Below, one piece after another: positions 51,557 to 61,008 of a DNA stretch of 64,000 nt. Origin of the DNA: Alkaliphilus flagellatus (GTDB lineage Bacteria; Bacillota; Clostridia; Peptostreptococcales; Natronincolaceae); assembly GCF_018919215.1 (NCBI RefSeq), contig NZ_JAHLQK010000002.1, forward strand, positions 310,001 to 374,000. The letters run 5' to 3'. The translations under genes and the position numbers were made by a program. The notes beneath the pieces were generated by a model that was not told the origin of the DNA, searched no databases, and worked only from the letters and a program-made list of their open reading frames with translations. Each line of letters starts with the position of its first letter. The first letter of the stretch is position 1.

Positions 51557-52780
51557 ATGCTAAATGGTGGTTTTTTAAATATTACATCGGAAATAGGCAA
51601 ATTAAAGGCAGTACTTCTTCATAGACCAGGTCGAGAATTAGAGAGATTAACACCTCAATATTTACAAGAACTTCTATTTGATGATATACCATGGCTTAAT
51701 AGAATGAGGCAGGAGCATGATGGCTTTGCAAAGGTAATGACTGGCAGAGGAGCTGATGTATATTATTATGAAGAATTATTAGAAGAAGTTTTAAAGAATA
51801 AAGATATACATGAATCCTTTGTTGAAGATTTAGTAAAGATCTGTAACATTGGTAATGAACTATTAGAAAAAGGTATTATAGAATACTTATTAACAAAAAC
51901 GCCAGCAGAAACTGTGGAGATAGCTATATCAGGACTACATAAAGATGATTTACCAGAAATTAAACGTGAACCTTGTTTATTAGATTATATTAAACAAGAA
52001 TATCGTTTCTATATAAATCCTCTACCAAATCTATATTTCACCAGAGATCCAGGAACCGTTATTGGTCAAGGTCTATCTATTAATAAAATGGAAATGAGTG
52101 CTAGAAATAGGGAAACTATGTTTTTACGATATATTTATAAATACAACCCATTATTTAATGGGAAAAATACTCCTCAATGGTACGATTACAATGAAAAACA
52201 CAGTATAGAGGGAGGAGATATTTTAGTATTAAGTGATAAAGTGGTGGCGATTGGCTGTAGTGAAAGGACTTCAGCTAATGGTATAGAAATTTTAGCCCAA
52301 AGACTTTTTGAAAATAGTAACATAGAAAAGGTGCTAGCTGTTAAAATTCCATTTACTAGAGCATATATGCATCTAGATACGGTATTTACAATGGTTGATT
52401 ACGATAAGTTTACAATTTATCCTGGAATAGAGGATAGGGTTAGTGTATATGAGTTAACCAAGGGTAGGAAGATGCCAAAGATTACACCTATAGATACATT
52501 AGAAAACAGTTTGAAGTCAGCCTTAGGACTTCCAGCTATAAAACTAATTAAAACTGGTAGAGGAGATGCCATTACAGCGGCTAGGGAGCAATGGAACGAT
52601 GCTACTAACACCCTAGCTGTTGCACCTGGAGTAATTATTACATATAATCGCAATGAGATATCAAATGAATATTTAAGAAATAATGGAATAGAAGTTATAG
52701 AGATTGAAGGATCTGAACTGGTAAGAGGACGAGGTGGTCCAAGATGTATGTCTATGCCTCTTGTGCGTGAAGAGCTTTAG
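51557..52780 (+). CDS. arcA: Arginine deiminase
   Basis: A 407-residue enzyme converting arginine to citrulline and ammonia, the first step of the ADI energy pathway. LHRPGRELERLTP near residue 20, YFTRDPGTVIG near 162, the catalytic His in MHLDTVFT near 274 and the catalytic Cys at residue 397 in RGGPRCMSMPL are conserved. CGGAGGCGG precedes the ATG. arcB and arcC are not adjacent; a RocB-like gene follows 54 nt later. Confidence 0.96.
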   Translation: MLNGGFLNITSEIGKLKAVLLHRPGRELERLTPQYLQELLFDDIPWLNRMRQEHDGFAKVMTGRGADVYYYEELLEEVLKNKDIHESFVEDLVKICNIGNELLEKGIIEYLLTKTPAETVEIAISGLHKDDLPEIKREPCLLDYIKQEYRFYINPLPNLYFTRDPGTVIGQGLSINKMEMSARNRETMFLRYIYKYNPLFNGKNTPQWYDYNEKHSIEGGDILVLSDKVVAIGCSERTSANGIEILAQRLFENSNIEKVLAVKIPFTRAYMHLDTVFTMVDYDKFTIYPGIEDRVSVYELTKGRKMPKITPIDTLENSLKSALGLPAIKLIKTGRGDAITAAREQWNDATNTLAVAPGVIITYNRNEISNEYLRNNGIEVIEIEGSELVRGRGGPRCMSMPLVREEL

Positions 52781-52834
52781 TATTGATGGTTTAAAGATTT
52801 AGAGTAAAACAATACATATTAAGGGGGTATTATA

Positions 52835-54475
52835 ATGGACATTGGTAAAAGAGCTGAAGAGCTAGCTATAGGGCTTACAAGTATCCTTAGTGTTGTAGGT
52901 ACTAAAGAAGAAAATAATGTGGTTAAAAGAATCTATAAATTCTTTGGTGAAATGGATTATTTTAAGAATAATCCTGAAAACTTAAAATACGTAGATGTTA
53001 TAGACGATGAGATTGGTAGAAAATCTACTTTGGCTACGATTAAAGGAAAAAAGGGAAATTCCAATAAGACAGTTATTTTAATTGGACATACAGACACTGT
53101 TGGTATAACGGATTATGGTGACTTAAAAGAGTATGCTACTAAACCTTTAGAATTAATTGAAAAATTAAAAGAAGTAATCATTCCTGAAGAAGCCAGAATT
53201 GATTTAGACACTGGAAATTATATCTTTGGTAGAGGAATTTTTGATATGAAATGCGGAGTAGCAATTATCATGACCATAATGGAAGAACTAGCTAAAAACG
53301 TAGATAATCTAGAGGGAAATGTTATATTTGCTGCTGTATGTGATGAAGAAGGCAACTCTGGTGGAATGCTATCTGTAGTACCTGAATTAGTTAGGCTTAA
53401 AGAGTCGGAAGGCTATGAATACTTAGCAGTTATAGACACTGATTATAGTGCTCCTAGATATGTTGGCGATGAAAATAGATATGTATACATAGGTACTGTT
53501 GGTAAACTAATGCCTAGTTTCTTTATAGTAGGTAAAGAAACCCATGTGGGGGAACCCTATAAAGGATTAGACCCTAATCAAATATCTTCTAGCATAACTA
53601 AGGAATTTAACTTAAATATGGAGTACTGTGATGTGGCTGAAGGAGAAGTGTCTCTTCCACCAATTACTTTGAGGCAACAAGACTTAAAAACAGAATACTC
53701 AGTACAAATTGCGAAGACTTCATATCTTTACTTTAACTATGCTACCCATATATCTACTCCTGATGAAGTAATGAACAGAATGTTAGTAGGAGCTTTTAAA
53801 GCTTTCCAAAATACTATAGATGAGTTAAATAATCAATATAAGAGTTATTGTAAAATGAGTAGTTATCCTTATGCGGAGTTACCTTGGAAAGCAAGAGTTA
53901 TTACTTATGAAGAGCTAGTTGAAAAAGTTAGGGCTGAAAAAGGTGAAGAACTTAATTTAATGCTTGAGAAATTAAATAGAGAGCTACTTGATAATGATAA
54001 AATTGATGAAAGGGTTTTTGCATTAAAACTTGTAGAGCAAGTACATAAAATGTGGTCTGATAAAGAACCTGTAGTTATAGCTTATTTCTCACCACCATAT
54101 TATCCTCACATTTATGTAGAAGGTAATGAAGTTAAAGAGAAAAATCTTCTAAGAGCTGTTGATGATGCTATTGAAGCTGCTGACAACAAATTTAATATAG
54201 TTAGAAAAAAATTCTATCCTTATATATCAGATTTAAGCTATGCTGCTGCACCAAAAGAAGATTCTATCATCGGAGTTTTAAAAGAAAATATGCCAGGTTT
54301 TGGTGTAAAATATAATCTTCCACTTAAAGAAATGCAAGAACTTAACCTTCCTGTAGTAAATATAGGACCTTTCGGCAAAGATGCTCATAAGTTTACAGAG
54401 AGAGTAGAAAGAGATTATTCCTTTAATGTGCTTCCGAAGATGGTTTATGATACTATTTTAAATTTATTAAAGTAG
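52835..54475 (+). CDS. rocB: RocB-like M20 metallopeptidase
   Basis: A 546-residue M20-type hydrolase. LIGHTDTVGITDYG near residue 84 has the metal His and Asp, GRGIFDMKCGVAI near 130 the bridging Asp, and CDEEGNSGG near 167 the Glu pair. The length and the DYGDLKEYA stretch match RocB, the arginine-utilisation protein of Bacillus whose exact activity is unproven. Its place directly after arcA supports a role in arginine or related peptide use. Confidence 0.85.
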   Translation: MDIGKRAEELAIGLTSILSVVGTKEENNVVKRIYKFFGEMDYFKNNPENLKYVDVIDDEIGRKSTLATIKGKKGNSNKTVILIGHTDTVGITDYGDLKEYATKPLELIEKLKEVIIPEEARIDLDTGNYIFGRGIFDMKCGVAIIMTIMEELAKNVDNLEGNVIFAAVCDEEGNSGGMLSVVPELVRLKESEGYEYLAVIDTDYSAPRYVGDENRYVYIGTVGKLMPSFFIVGKETHVGEPYKGLDPNQISSSITKEFNLNMEYCDVAEGEVSLPPITLRQQDLKTEYSVQIAKTSYLYFNYATHISTPDEVMNRMLVGAFKAFQNTIDELNNQYKSYCKMSSYPYAELPWKARVITYEELVEKVRAEKGEELNLMLEKLNRELLDNDKIDERVFALKLVEQVHKMWSDKEPVVIAYFSPPYYPHIYVEGNEVKEKNLLRAVDDAIEAADNKFNIVRKKFYPYISDLSYAAAPKEDSIIGVLKENMPGFGVKYNLPLKEMQELNLPVVNIGPFGKDAHKFTERVERDYSFNVLPKMVYDTILNLLK

Positions 54476-54516
54476 GCTAGTACTAGAAAAATGATAAAAT
54501 ATATATGGTGATTAAA

Positions 54517-54768
54517 ATGAACTACGTATACATATTAGAATGTGCTGATAAGAGCCTATACACTGGATGGACTAATAATTTAGAGAAGAGAGTTAAAACC
54601 CATGGAGATGGGAATGGTGGGAAATATACAAGGGCTAGACTTCCTGTAAAGCTTGTATATTTTGAAGAGTATGATGATAAAGTATCTGCCCAGAAGAGGG
54701 AATATGAAATAAAGCAGATGAGAAGAAAGGAAAAATTAAAATTAATTGAAAGCGCCATTGTCGAATAA
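54517..54768 (+). CDS. GIY-YIG domain protein
   Basis: An 83-residue protein of the small UPF0213/YhbQ type. YVYILECADKSLYTGWTNN at the start is the GIY-YIG motif, with the usual Arg in the KR and the Glu at EYDD. Other members are nuclease-fold proteins of uncertain function. An ATG at 54505 also exists, but GGTGATT fits the ATG at 54517 better. Its stop lies in a terminator hairpin. Confidence 0.85.
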   Translation: MNYVYILECADKSLYTGWTNNLEKRVKTHGDGNGGKYTRARLPVKLVYFEEYDDKVSAQKREYEIKQMRRKEKLKLIESAIVE

Positions 54769-54780
54769 TGGCGTTTTTTG
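54753..54780 (+). terminator. Intrinsic terminator overlapping the GIY-YIG stop
   Basis: CGCCATT and AATGGCG pair around a 7-nt loop and run into TTTTTT. Confidence 0.85.
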
Positions 54781-54860
54781 TCGATATGATAATAAAGGAT
54801 TTTGTAGAGAAATGTATAATTATATACCTGTTAAACGGAAAAATATATACAGTATTTGAA

Positions 54861-54936
54861 AAGGGCAAAATTATCGAAAGATAATGACGCAAAGCCTTGG
54901 GCCTAAAGTATATTTTACTATGGTAGCCGGGTTGCC
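54861..54936 (+). ncRNA. Cyclic di-GMP-I (GEMM) riboswitch aptamer
   Basis: The conserved framework is complete: GGGCAAA, GACGCAAAGCC, GGGCCTAAAG, ATGGTAGCCGGGTTGCC. GGCAA at the start and TTGCC at the end close the P1 stem. The two hairpins in between correspond to P2 (GACGCAAAGCC side, with the GNRA-type loop) and P3 (the docking hairpin). This class binds cyclic di-GMP in the leader RNA. It lies between a terminator and a zinc-ribbon/TPR gene on the same strand. Confidence 0.93.
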
Positions 54937-54939
54937 GAA

Positions 54940-55003
54940 AAGGATAATCCAATTATATAAGGATTATCCTTAGCTTTGTGCGCTTTTGTACAAAGCTTTT
55001 TTT
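54940..55003 (+). promoter_or_regulatory. Expression platform of the c-di-GMP riboswitch
   Basis: AAGGATAATCC (54940-54950) and GGATTATCCTT (54961-54971) form a perfect hairpin right after the aptamer. It abuts the terminator AGCTTTGT/ACAAAGCT (54972-54997) followed by seven T. How ligand binding shifts these folds cannot be read from sequence alone; either an on- or an off-switch is possible. Confidence 0.75.
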
Positions 55004-55042
55004 ATTTTAAAGTTATATTATCTATGAAAGGAGGCTAAAAAT

Positions 55043-56086
55043 ATGTCGGAAGAAGTAATGGAGCAGGATTATGTCGATGATGGAGTATGTAAAAACTGCA
55101 ATAGTCCTCATGTTGAAGAGGGATATAATCTAGCACTATGTAGAGAGTGTAGAGAAGAATTTGTTAGGAGACCCATACCTCTATGGGTTAAGGGATTTAT
55201 TATAATATTAATATTTACGTTTATTGCTGGTATAATGAGATTTCCTCAAACATTAATCAGTGGTATTGCCTATGAAAGAGGGAAAAAGGCAGAAACAGCC
55301 CACAAATATAAAACAGCTATGGAGGAGTATGAAAAGGCATTAGAACAGTATCCAGACTCCACATTAATATTAGCTAAACTGGCGGTTACCTACTATCATA
55401 ATAATAAAATTGAAGAAGCCATTAATACTATTGATATAATTGGTGGTAGAGATCTGGACGAACAGGATTTAGTTGAGGAAGTTAATGAAATTATGGATAA
55501 AATATCTAGGAATTTTTATCCAAGCGAGGAGTTAGTGAACGTATTAGATCAATATGATCTAGGAACCCAAGAGTTTTTTAATGAATTAGAAAATTGGGTT
55601 AATAAAAATCCAGAGGATGTTTTTGCTATTTATTATTTAGCTAATGTCTATTACGATCAAGGAAGATATGATGAATCAGAAGAGTATATGAATAAAATAC
55701 TTAGTATTGATCCCACATTTTATGATGGCTATTTATTTCTTTCTGCACTTTATAGGGAAAGAGGCGAGTTCGATCGAGGCATTGAATATTGCAACAAAGT
55801 TTTAGAACACAATATTGAAAATCCACGTGCTTATGTTGGATTAAGTAGAATTGAACTTAAAAGATATGAAGATAAAGCAGCATTGGACTTTGCAAAAAAG
55901 GCTTATGAGATTAGTCCGCAGGAACCCTATTTTATATCAAATCTTGCCTTAGCATATCATTATAATAATATGGAAGAAGAAAGAAATAAAACAATGGATT
56001 TACTTAGAAATCAGCAAAATCAGTACAGTAATAGGGAGATAAAATGGTTAGAAGATGTTATTTCAGGGCTGATCAAATTAAGATAG
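55043..56086 (+). CDS. Zinc-ribbon/TPR membrane protein under c-di-GMP control
   Basis: A 347-residue protein. A short zinc ribbon (CKNC and CREC, residues about 16-36), one membrane helix (about 49-68), then about six tetratricopeptide repeats (about 80-330), visible as AYERGKKAETAHKYKTAMEE, YYLANVYYDQGRYDESEE and similar pairs. AAAGGAGG precedes the ATG. It is the first gene after the riboswitch and probably scaffolds partners on one face of the membrane. The HExxH protein encoded next is a likely partner. Not a recognised named family. Confidence 0.8.
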   Translation: MSEEVMEQDYVDDGVCKNCNSPHVEEGYNLALCRECREEFVRRPIPLWVKGFIIILIFTFIAGIMRFPQTLISGIAYERGKKAETAHKYKTAMEEYEKALEQYPDSTLILAKLAVTYYHNNKIEEAINTIDIIGGRDLDEQDLVEEVNEIMDKISRNFYPSEELVNVLDQYDLGTQEFFNELENWVNKNPEDVFAIYYLANVYYDQGRYDESEEYMNKILSIDPTFYDGYLFLSALYRERGEFDRGIEYCNKVLEHNIENPRAYVGLSRIELKRYEDKAALDFAKKAYEISPQEPYFISNLALAYHYNNMEEERNKTMDLLRNQQNQYSNREIKWLEDVISGLIKLR

Positions 56087-56150
56087 TAGATAATATAGGA
56101 AAAATGTTGAATTGTATTTATGCCTATAAAGATGAGAGGAGGTAGAATTA

Positions 56151-56684
56151 ATGTATATAATACCAGGTTTTTTGGTTTCTATAACAACCTTTCCAGGTGT
56201 AATTGTTCACGAACTTGCACATCAGTTATTTTGTAGAATTACAAGGGTTGCAGTATTAGATGTTTGTTATTTTAGCCTAAAAAATCCAGCTGGATATGTA
56301 ACACATGAGATTCCTACAGAGCCTATTAAACAGTTATTAATAGGAATAGGACCATTTTTAATTAATACTATCCTAGGTGCTTTGATAGCTCTTCCAGGAG
56401 CTATACCAGTAATTAGGTTTGGTGATGGTCATACAGTAGATTACTTTTTTATATGGCTAGGTATTTCTATAGCAATGCATGCTTTTCCTAGTATTCAAGA
56501 TGCTAAAAATATTTGGAATGGAATTAAAAAAGAAGAAACACCAATATGGATTAGAATATTAGCTACACCTATTGTTGGACTTATTTATCTATGCACTATT
56601 GCATCTGTATTATGGTTTGATGTTATTTATGGTATGTTTGTAGCTATGTTAATTCCAAATATTATTATAAACCTATTGGCTTAG
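56151..56684 (+). CDS. HExxH membrane metalloprotease-like protein
   Basis: A 177-residue membrane protein with about four helices. HELAHQ (residues 21-26) in the first helix is an HExxH zinc site, as in M50 site-2-type proteases; DAKNI near 120 could supply the third ligand (Asp). Length and layout match short metalloprotease-family membrane proteins of Clostridia. AGGAGG precedes the ATG. It follows the zinc-ribbon/TPR gene by 64 nt with no terminator, so it should share the c-di-GMP riboswitch. Confidence 0.78.
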   Translation: MYIIPGFLVSITTFPGVIVHELAHQLFCRITRVAVLDVCYFSLKNPAGYVTHEIPTEPIKQLLIGIGPFLINTILGALIALPGAIPVIRFGDGHTVDYFFIWLGISIAMHAFPSIQDAKNIWNGIKKEETPIWIRILATPIVGLIYLCTIASVLWFDVIYGMFVAMLIPNIIINLLA

Positions 56685-56751
56685 TTATTAAGTATCAGTT
56701 TCAATCTATAATATTATTGAGATTAAGGTTAATTCCTTTAGATAGAATAGC

Positions 56752-56794
56752 AAAAAAAGAAGTGAAAATCCTGCATTTTCACTTCTTTTTTTTA
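56752..56794 (+). terminator. Intrinsic terminator after the HExxH gene
   Basis: AGAAGTGAAAAT and ATTTTCACTTCT pair around a 5-nt loop, with T-run. Confidence 0.92.
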
Positions 56795-56928
56795 TTTAAT
56801 AACATATATATGTAAAAGAGAAATTTTATTGGACTAACTAAAATGGTAATAAATTTTTTAACATATTTTGTACACAACAAAATATAGTATAGTAAGGATT
56901 TTAAAAGATTTCGGGAGGAGGCAAATGT

Positions 56929-58503
56929 ATGTCTGTTGAACTAATAAGAGACTTGTTTAAATTGGATCAAGTAGTAGGTGAAAATATTGCTCAGACAATT
57001 GTAGAAGGAGATATTCTAGTACCTGATACAAAGCCTGACATTACAAGAGTTTTATCTGCCAATGGTAAAGTACAATTAACTAAGCAAGAGATAATGGATA
57101 ACAAAATTGCTGTAGAAGGGACTACATATTTTAAGATTTTATATGTTTCTGAAAAAGGAGAACAACCTCTTTACAGCATAGATAGTAGCACAGAATTTAA
57201 GCAAAGTATTGAAATTGAAGGTATTAATTCTAAAATGAAGAGTGAAGTAGTAGCAGAAGTTGAACACGTTGACTTTAATATAAACAACGATAGGAAAATT
57301 GGGGTAAAGGCTGTAATTAACTTAACTGGTAAAGGTATTGAAGAAAAGACTATGGAAATTACTAAGGATCTTGCAGGCCTAGAGGATATTCAAGTGTTGA
57401 AGGAAACATTTCAATACACTGATATTGTAGGAGTCAACAAATCAGAAACATTAGTAAAAGATAATTTCGAAATAGATGAAGATGAATATGAGATTAAAGA
57501 AGTTTTAAAATGGGATGCTACAGTACTAGAGAGGGAAACTAAAATTACCGATGGAAAAGTAATTGTAGGTGGTATAGTAAATATCGATTTATTATATGTT
57601 GATGAAGATGATGAAAATCCATTAAAGATAATTAAAAGAGAGATTCCATTTACTCACTTTGTAGAAATTACGGATGCTTTTAGTGATATGAAATATAAAT
57701 TAAAACTTTCTGTTGACGAACTTTACTATGATATTAAAGAGAATATTCGTGGTGAGAGAAAGATAGTAGAAATTGAAGGGGTAATTAAAGTAGAGGCCAA
57801 GGTTATGGACACTCAAAGTAGGGAGATATTGGTTGATACATATTCACCAAGTAAAGTGCTTAAAATCAACAAAAAGCAGATTGAATTAAACGAAAATATT
57901 GGTATGAATAGAGCACATGTACTTTTGAGAGAAACTTTAGATATACCTCATGGCCATCCTCCTATTAATGAAGTATTTTCTGTTAATGTTAAACCAATTT
58001 TAACAGACTATAGTCTTGTAGTAGATAAAACTATGATAGAGGGAATATTAGAAGCTACAATTATGTATAAGGCAATGGAAGGAATACAACCTTTATATAG
58101 CTTTATTCAAGAAGTTCCATTTAAACATTATGTTGATCTTGAAGGTCTACAAGAAGATATGGAAGCTGAAGTTGAATTATTTATAGAAGAAACAAACTAT
58201 AATGTTATAAATGGAGAACAGGTTGAGCTGAAGATAAATGTAGGAGCTACCTGTGAAGCATATTGTAAAAAAGTTATAGATGTAATTGCAAATATTGATG
58301 AATTAGAAGAAGATGTTAATATAACATCAAGACCGAGTTTAACTATATATTTTATGCAACCTGAGGACACTCTGTGGAAGGTTGCTAAAAGATATCATAC
58401 AACTGTACAAAGGATTATGGAAACAAATCAAATTGAGAATCCAGTAGCTGTTAAAGCTGGAGATCATATTATTATTGAAAAAGTTCACAACTTTAAGCTA
58501 TAG
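56929..58503 (+). CDS. sipL: SipL-like spore coat protein (DUF3794 repeats + LysM)
   Basis: A 524-residue protein with three DUF3794/SPOCS-type units (about 1-150, 160-300, 315-460), each near a DTKPDI- or GHPPI-like turn, then a LysM domain (about 470-520: MQPEDTLWKVAKRYHTTVQR). This architecture matches SipL of Clostridioides, which binds SpoIVA and anchors the coat to the forespore. GGGAGGAGG precedes the ATG. Single gene between terminators. A sigma-E promoter is expected, but I could not identify one. Confidence 0.88.
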   Translation: MSVELIRDLFKLDQVVGENIAQTIVEGDILVPDTKPDITRVLSANGKVQLTKQEIMDNKIAVEGTTYFKILYVSEKGEQPLYSIDSSTEFKQSIEIEGINSKMKSEVVAEVEHVDFNINNDRKIGVKAVINLTGKGIEEKTMEITKDLAGLEDIQVLKETFQYTDIVGVNKSETLVKDNFEIDEDEYEIKEVLKWDATVLERETKITDGKVIVGGIVNIDLLYVDEDDENPLKIIKREIPFTHFVEITDAFSDMKYKLKLSVDELYYDIKENIRGERKIVEIEGVIKVEAKVMDTQSREILVDTYSPSKVLKINKKQIELNENIGMNRAHVLLRETLDIPHGHPPINEVFSVNVKPILTDYSLVVDKTMIEGILEATIMYKAMEGIQPLYSFIQEVPFKHYVDLEGLQEDMEAEVELFIEETNYNVINGEQVELKINVGATCEAYCKKVIDVIANIDELEEDVNITSRPSLTIYFMQPEDTLWKVAKRYHTTVQRIMETNQIENPVAVKAGDHIIIEKVHNFKL

Positions 58504-58504
58504 T

Positions 58505-58535
58505 AAAAAGGACTGTCTTATTGACAGTCCTTTTA
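58505..58535 (+). terminator. Intrinsic terminator after sipL
   Basis: AAAAGGACTGTC and GACAGTCCTTTT pair around TTATT. Confidence 0.88.
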
Positions 58536-58625
58536 TGCTTTTGTTAAGTATTGCAGAAAAAGCCCTTATTAATATATAATAATAGATGATTTATCAGATA
58601 TAATGTTGGTTGAGGAGAGAAAACA

Positions 58626-59504
58626 ATGAAACAAATAAATTTGAAATCTAGGGCAAAGATTAACCTATCATTAGATGTGATAGGCAAAAGGCCCGATGGT
58701 TACCATGAAGTAGAAATGATTATGCAGCAAATAAATTTATATGACAATATATGTATTAGAGAAAGAGATGATAAAGAAATAAAAATCTTCACCAACTGTG
58801 AATATATTCCTAAAAATGTTTCGAATATTGCATATAAGGCAGCGGATAGGCTCCGAAGGGTATTATCTATTTCTAAGGGGGTAGATATTTATATAGATAA
58901 GCAAATCCCAGTAGCAGCTGGGCTAGCAGGTGGGAGCTCTAATGCAGCCGCAGTTTTAAAAGGCCTTAATCATCTATGGGATCTAAGGCTTTCCACAAAA
59001 GAGCTTATGGATATAGGGGTAACCATTGGAGCAGATGTTCCATTTTGTATTTTAGGAGGAACTGCCTTAGCAAAAGGTATAGGAGATAAACTGACTCCTA
59101 TAGATTCTAATATTAAAAATACTTGGATAGTATTAGCTAAACCTCCCATATCTGTATCCACTGGGGAAGTATACGGACAGTTAGATTTGTCTAAAATAAC
59201 AGATAGACCTAATACAACTCAATTAGTTGATGCTATTAAAGAAGGTAATATTTATGCTTTATCAAGTAATATGGGTAATATATTAGAAACTGTAACAGAA
59301 ACAAAATATAATATTATTACTGAGATTAAAAGAAGAATGATGGAATATAATGCCTTAGGAGCGATGATGTCTGGAAGTGGTCCTACAGTTTTTGGTATAT
59401 ATAAAAATTATGAAAAAGCAAAATCCGCATATGAACATCTATCCTTATTTTATAAACAAACATATATGGTTCAAACCTATAATGGAGGTAAAAAAATTGG
59501 ATAA
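58626..59504 (+). CDS. ispE: 4-diphosphocytidyl-2-C-methyl-D-erythritol kinase
   Basis: A 292-residue GHMP kinase of the non-mevalonate isoprenoid pathway. SRAKINLSLDVIGKRPDGYH (residues 8-27) and PVAAGLAGGSSNAAAVLKG (96-114) are the substrate and ATP loops. MSGSGPTVFG near 247 is the third motif. It overlaps the GntR gene by 8 nt; this ispE-GntR-nucleotidyltransferase order recurs in related Clostridia. Confidence 0.96.
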   Translation: MKQINLKSRAKINLSLDVIGKRPDGYHEVEMIMQQINLYDNICIRERDDKEIKIFTNCEYIPKNVSNIAYKAADRLRRVLSISKGVDIYIDKQIPVAAGLAGGSSNAAAVLKGLNHLWDLRLSTKELMDIGVTIGADVPFCILGGTALAKGIGDKLTPIDSNIKNTWIVLAKPPISVSTGEVYGQLDLSKITDRPNTTQLVDAIKEGNIYALSSNMGNILETVTETKYNIITEIKRRMMEYNALGAMMSGSGPTVFGIYKNYEKAKSAYEHLSLFYKQTYMVQTYNGGKKIG

Positions 59505-60177
59505 TTTAGAAAAGCTATACATAGAAAACTATAAGCCTTTAAGGGAAATCGTTTTTGAATATTTAAGACAATCTATATTAGATGGTAAGCTAGAACCTGG
59601 AAAAAGACTGATGGAAATTCAGATGGCAGAGCAGTTGGGGGTTAGTAGAACGCCTGTAAGGGAAGCTATACGAAAACTAGAACTAGAAGGTCTAGTAGTT
59701 ATGGTTCCTAGAAGGGGCGCCTATGTTGCAGATGTTTCAATAAAGGATGTCTTAGAGGTATTAGAAGTACGAATGGTATTGGAAGGATTAGCAGCATCTT
59801 TAGCAGCGGAAAGAATGTCCGACGATGAAATTAATGAACTTACATCTGTTTGTGATGAATTTAAACGTTATTACGAAGAAGATAATATTGAAGGAATGAT
59901 CCAGAAAGATGTGGAGTTCCATGATCGTATTTTTAATTCCACAGGCAACAATAAGCTGAATCAAATTTCTCAAAGTTTAAGGGAACAGATCTATCGCTTT
60001 CGTGTTCGTTATATTTCCCGATATAATAAGGCTAAAGAACTTGTAGACGAGCATCAGGCCTTATTAGATGCAATACGTAATAGGGATCCAGACAAGGCCT
60101 ATAAATGTGGAATGAAGCATATAGAGAATCTAACAGATCATATGATGGAGCAATTACAAATATATAAAGAAGAATAA
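59497..60177 (+). CDS. GntR/FadR-family transcriptional regulator
   Basis: A regulator of about 226 residues. The winged helix (about 15-80: LMEIQMAEQLGVSRTPVREA, then IRKLELEGLV) is followed by a six-helix FCD ligand domain with metal-type residues (Asp near VCDEF, His at FHDRI near 148, H near MKHIEN). The start is TTG after ATGGAGG inside the end of ispE. The longer frame upstream is ispE sequence. Its target is not apparent. Confidence 0.9.
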   Translation: MDNLEKLYIENYKPLREIVFEYLRQSILDGKLEPGKRLMEIQMAEQLGVSRTPVREAIRKLELEGLVVMVPRRGAYVADVSIKDVLEVLEVRMVLEGLAASLAAERMSDDEINELTSVCDEFKRYYEEDNIEGMIQKDVEFHDRIFNSTGNNKLNQISQSLREQIYRFRVRYISRYNKAKELVDEHQALLDAIRNRDPDKAYKCGMKHIENLTDHMMEQLQIYKEE

Positions 60178-60238
60178 AAGTAATAGTTTGAATGTTAGAA
60201 CTTTTAGGTAAGTATTTGCTAAGTTAGGGGGTTAACTA

Positions 60239-60973
60239 ATGAAAGCCATTATATTAGCAGGCGAAGGAGAGCAGGACATTAAATATTTTGGACAAGGAAA
60301 AGCATTAATTAATTTTAAAGGGAAGCCTTTAATAGAGTACACTATAGATGCCTTAACCCAGTCAGAAATGATAGAGTATATATTAGTTGTGGGTAATAAA
60401 GCCCTCTTAACTCCATATATAGGTAATAAGGTAGATGAAATAATCGATCAAGAAAAGAATATGTTAGATAATCTAATGAAGGGAATATCATATTTCGAGG
60501 AGAATGAAAAAATCCTAATATCTACCTGTGATATACCATTAATTACTTTTCAGGCTGTACAGGACTTTATAATTAAGTCCCTTAATTTAAATGCTGACCT
60601 ATGTTATCCTATTATTGAAAGATCGATATGTGAAGGTAACTACCCAGATGCTAAACGTACATATGCTTCTTTAAAAGAAGGAGACTTTACTGGAGGTAAT
60701 TTAATAATGGTTAATCCATTTAAAGTTAAATCTATTGAAGATCATATTAGACTCCTTATAAAGCATAGAAAAAATCCATTAAAAATGACAAGAGCATTAG
60801 GGCCAAAGATTGTTTTACAAATGCTTTCAAAGCGTCTTACAATTGAAAAACTTGAAATCTATATAAAAGAAAGATTTAATATAGAGGGCAGAGCACTAAT
60901 TACCCCCTACCCCGAAGTCGGTAGCGATATAGATCGTATAGAAGACATTGAAATATTAGAAAAATATATTTAA
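60239..60973 (+). CDS. NTP-transferase-fold protein (MobA-like)
   Basis: A 244-residue protein with an N-terminal nucleotidyltransferase motif (KAIILAGEGEQDIKYFGQGK, where the usual RxGxxK is loosely kept), the PLIEYTIDAL step and STCDIPLIT near 98 with the metal-binding Asp. The C-terminal part is not seen in MobA. Such genes commonly follow ispE and a GntR gene in Clostridia. Substrate unknown. Confidence 0.8.
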   Translation: MKAIILAGEGEQDIKYFGQGKALINFKGKPLIEYTIDALTQSEMIEYILVVGNKALLTPYIGNKVDEIIDQEKNMLDNLMKGISYFEENEKILISTCDIPLITFQAVQDFIIKSLNLNADLCYPIIERSICEGNYPDAKRTYASLKEGDFTGGNLIMVNPFKVKSIEDHIRLLIKHRKNPLKMTRALGPKIVLQMLSKRLTIEKLEIYIKERFNIEGRALITPYPEVGSDIDRIEDIEILEKYI

Positions 60974-60975
60974 AA

Positions 60976-61008
60976 GACCTAAGGAAAACCTTATTCCTTA
61001 GGTTTTTT
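60976..61008 (+). terminator. Intrinsic terminator after the nucleotidyltransferase gene
   Basis: GACCTAAGGAA and TTCCTTAGGT pair around a 7-nt loop, then TTTTT. Confidence 0.85.

Noticed and set aside
59377-59496. N-terminal extension of the GntR regulator
   Set aside because: It overlaps the end of ispE in another frame; the TTG at 59497 follows a GGAGG site and starts at the family's normal N-terminus.
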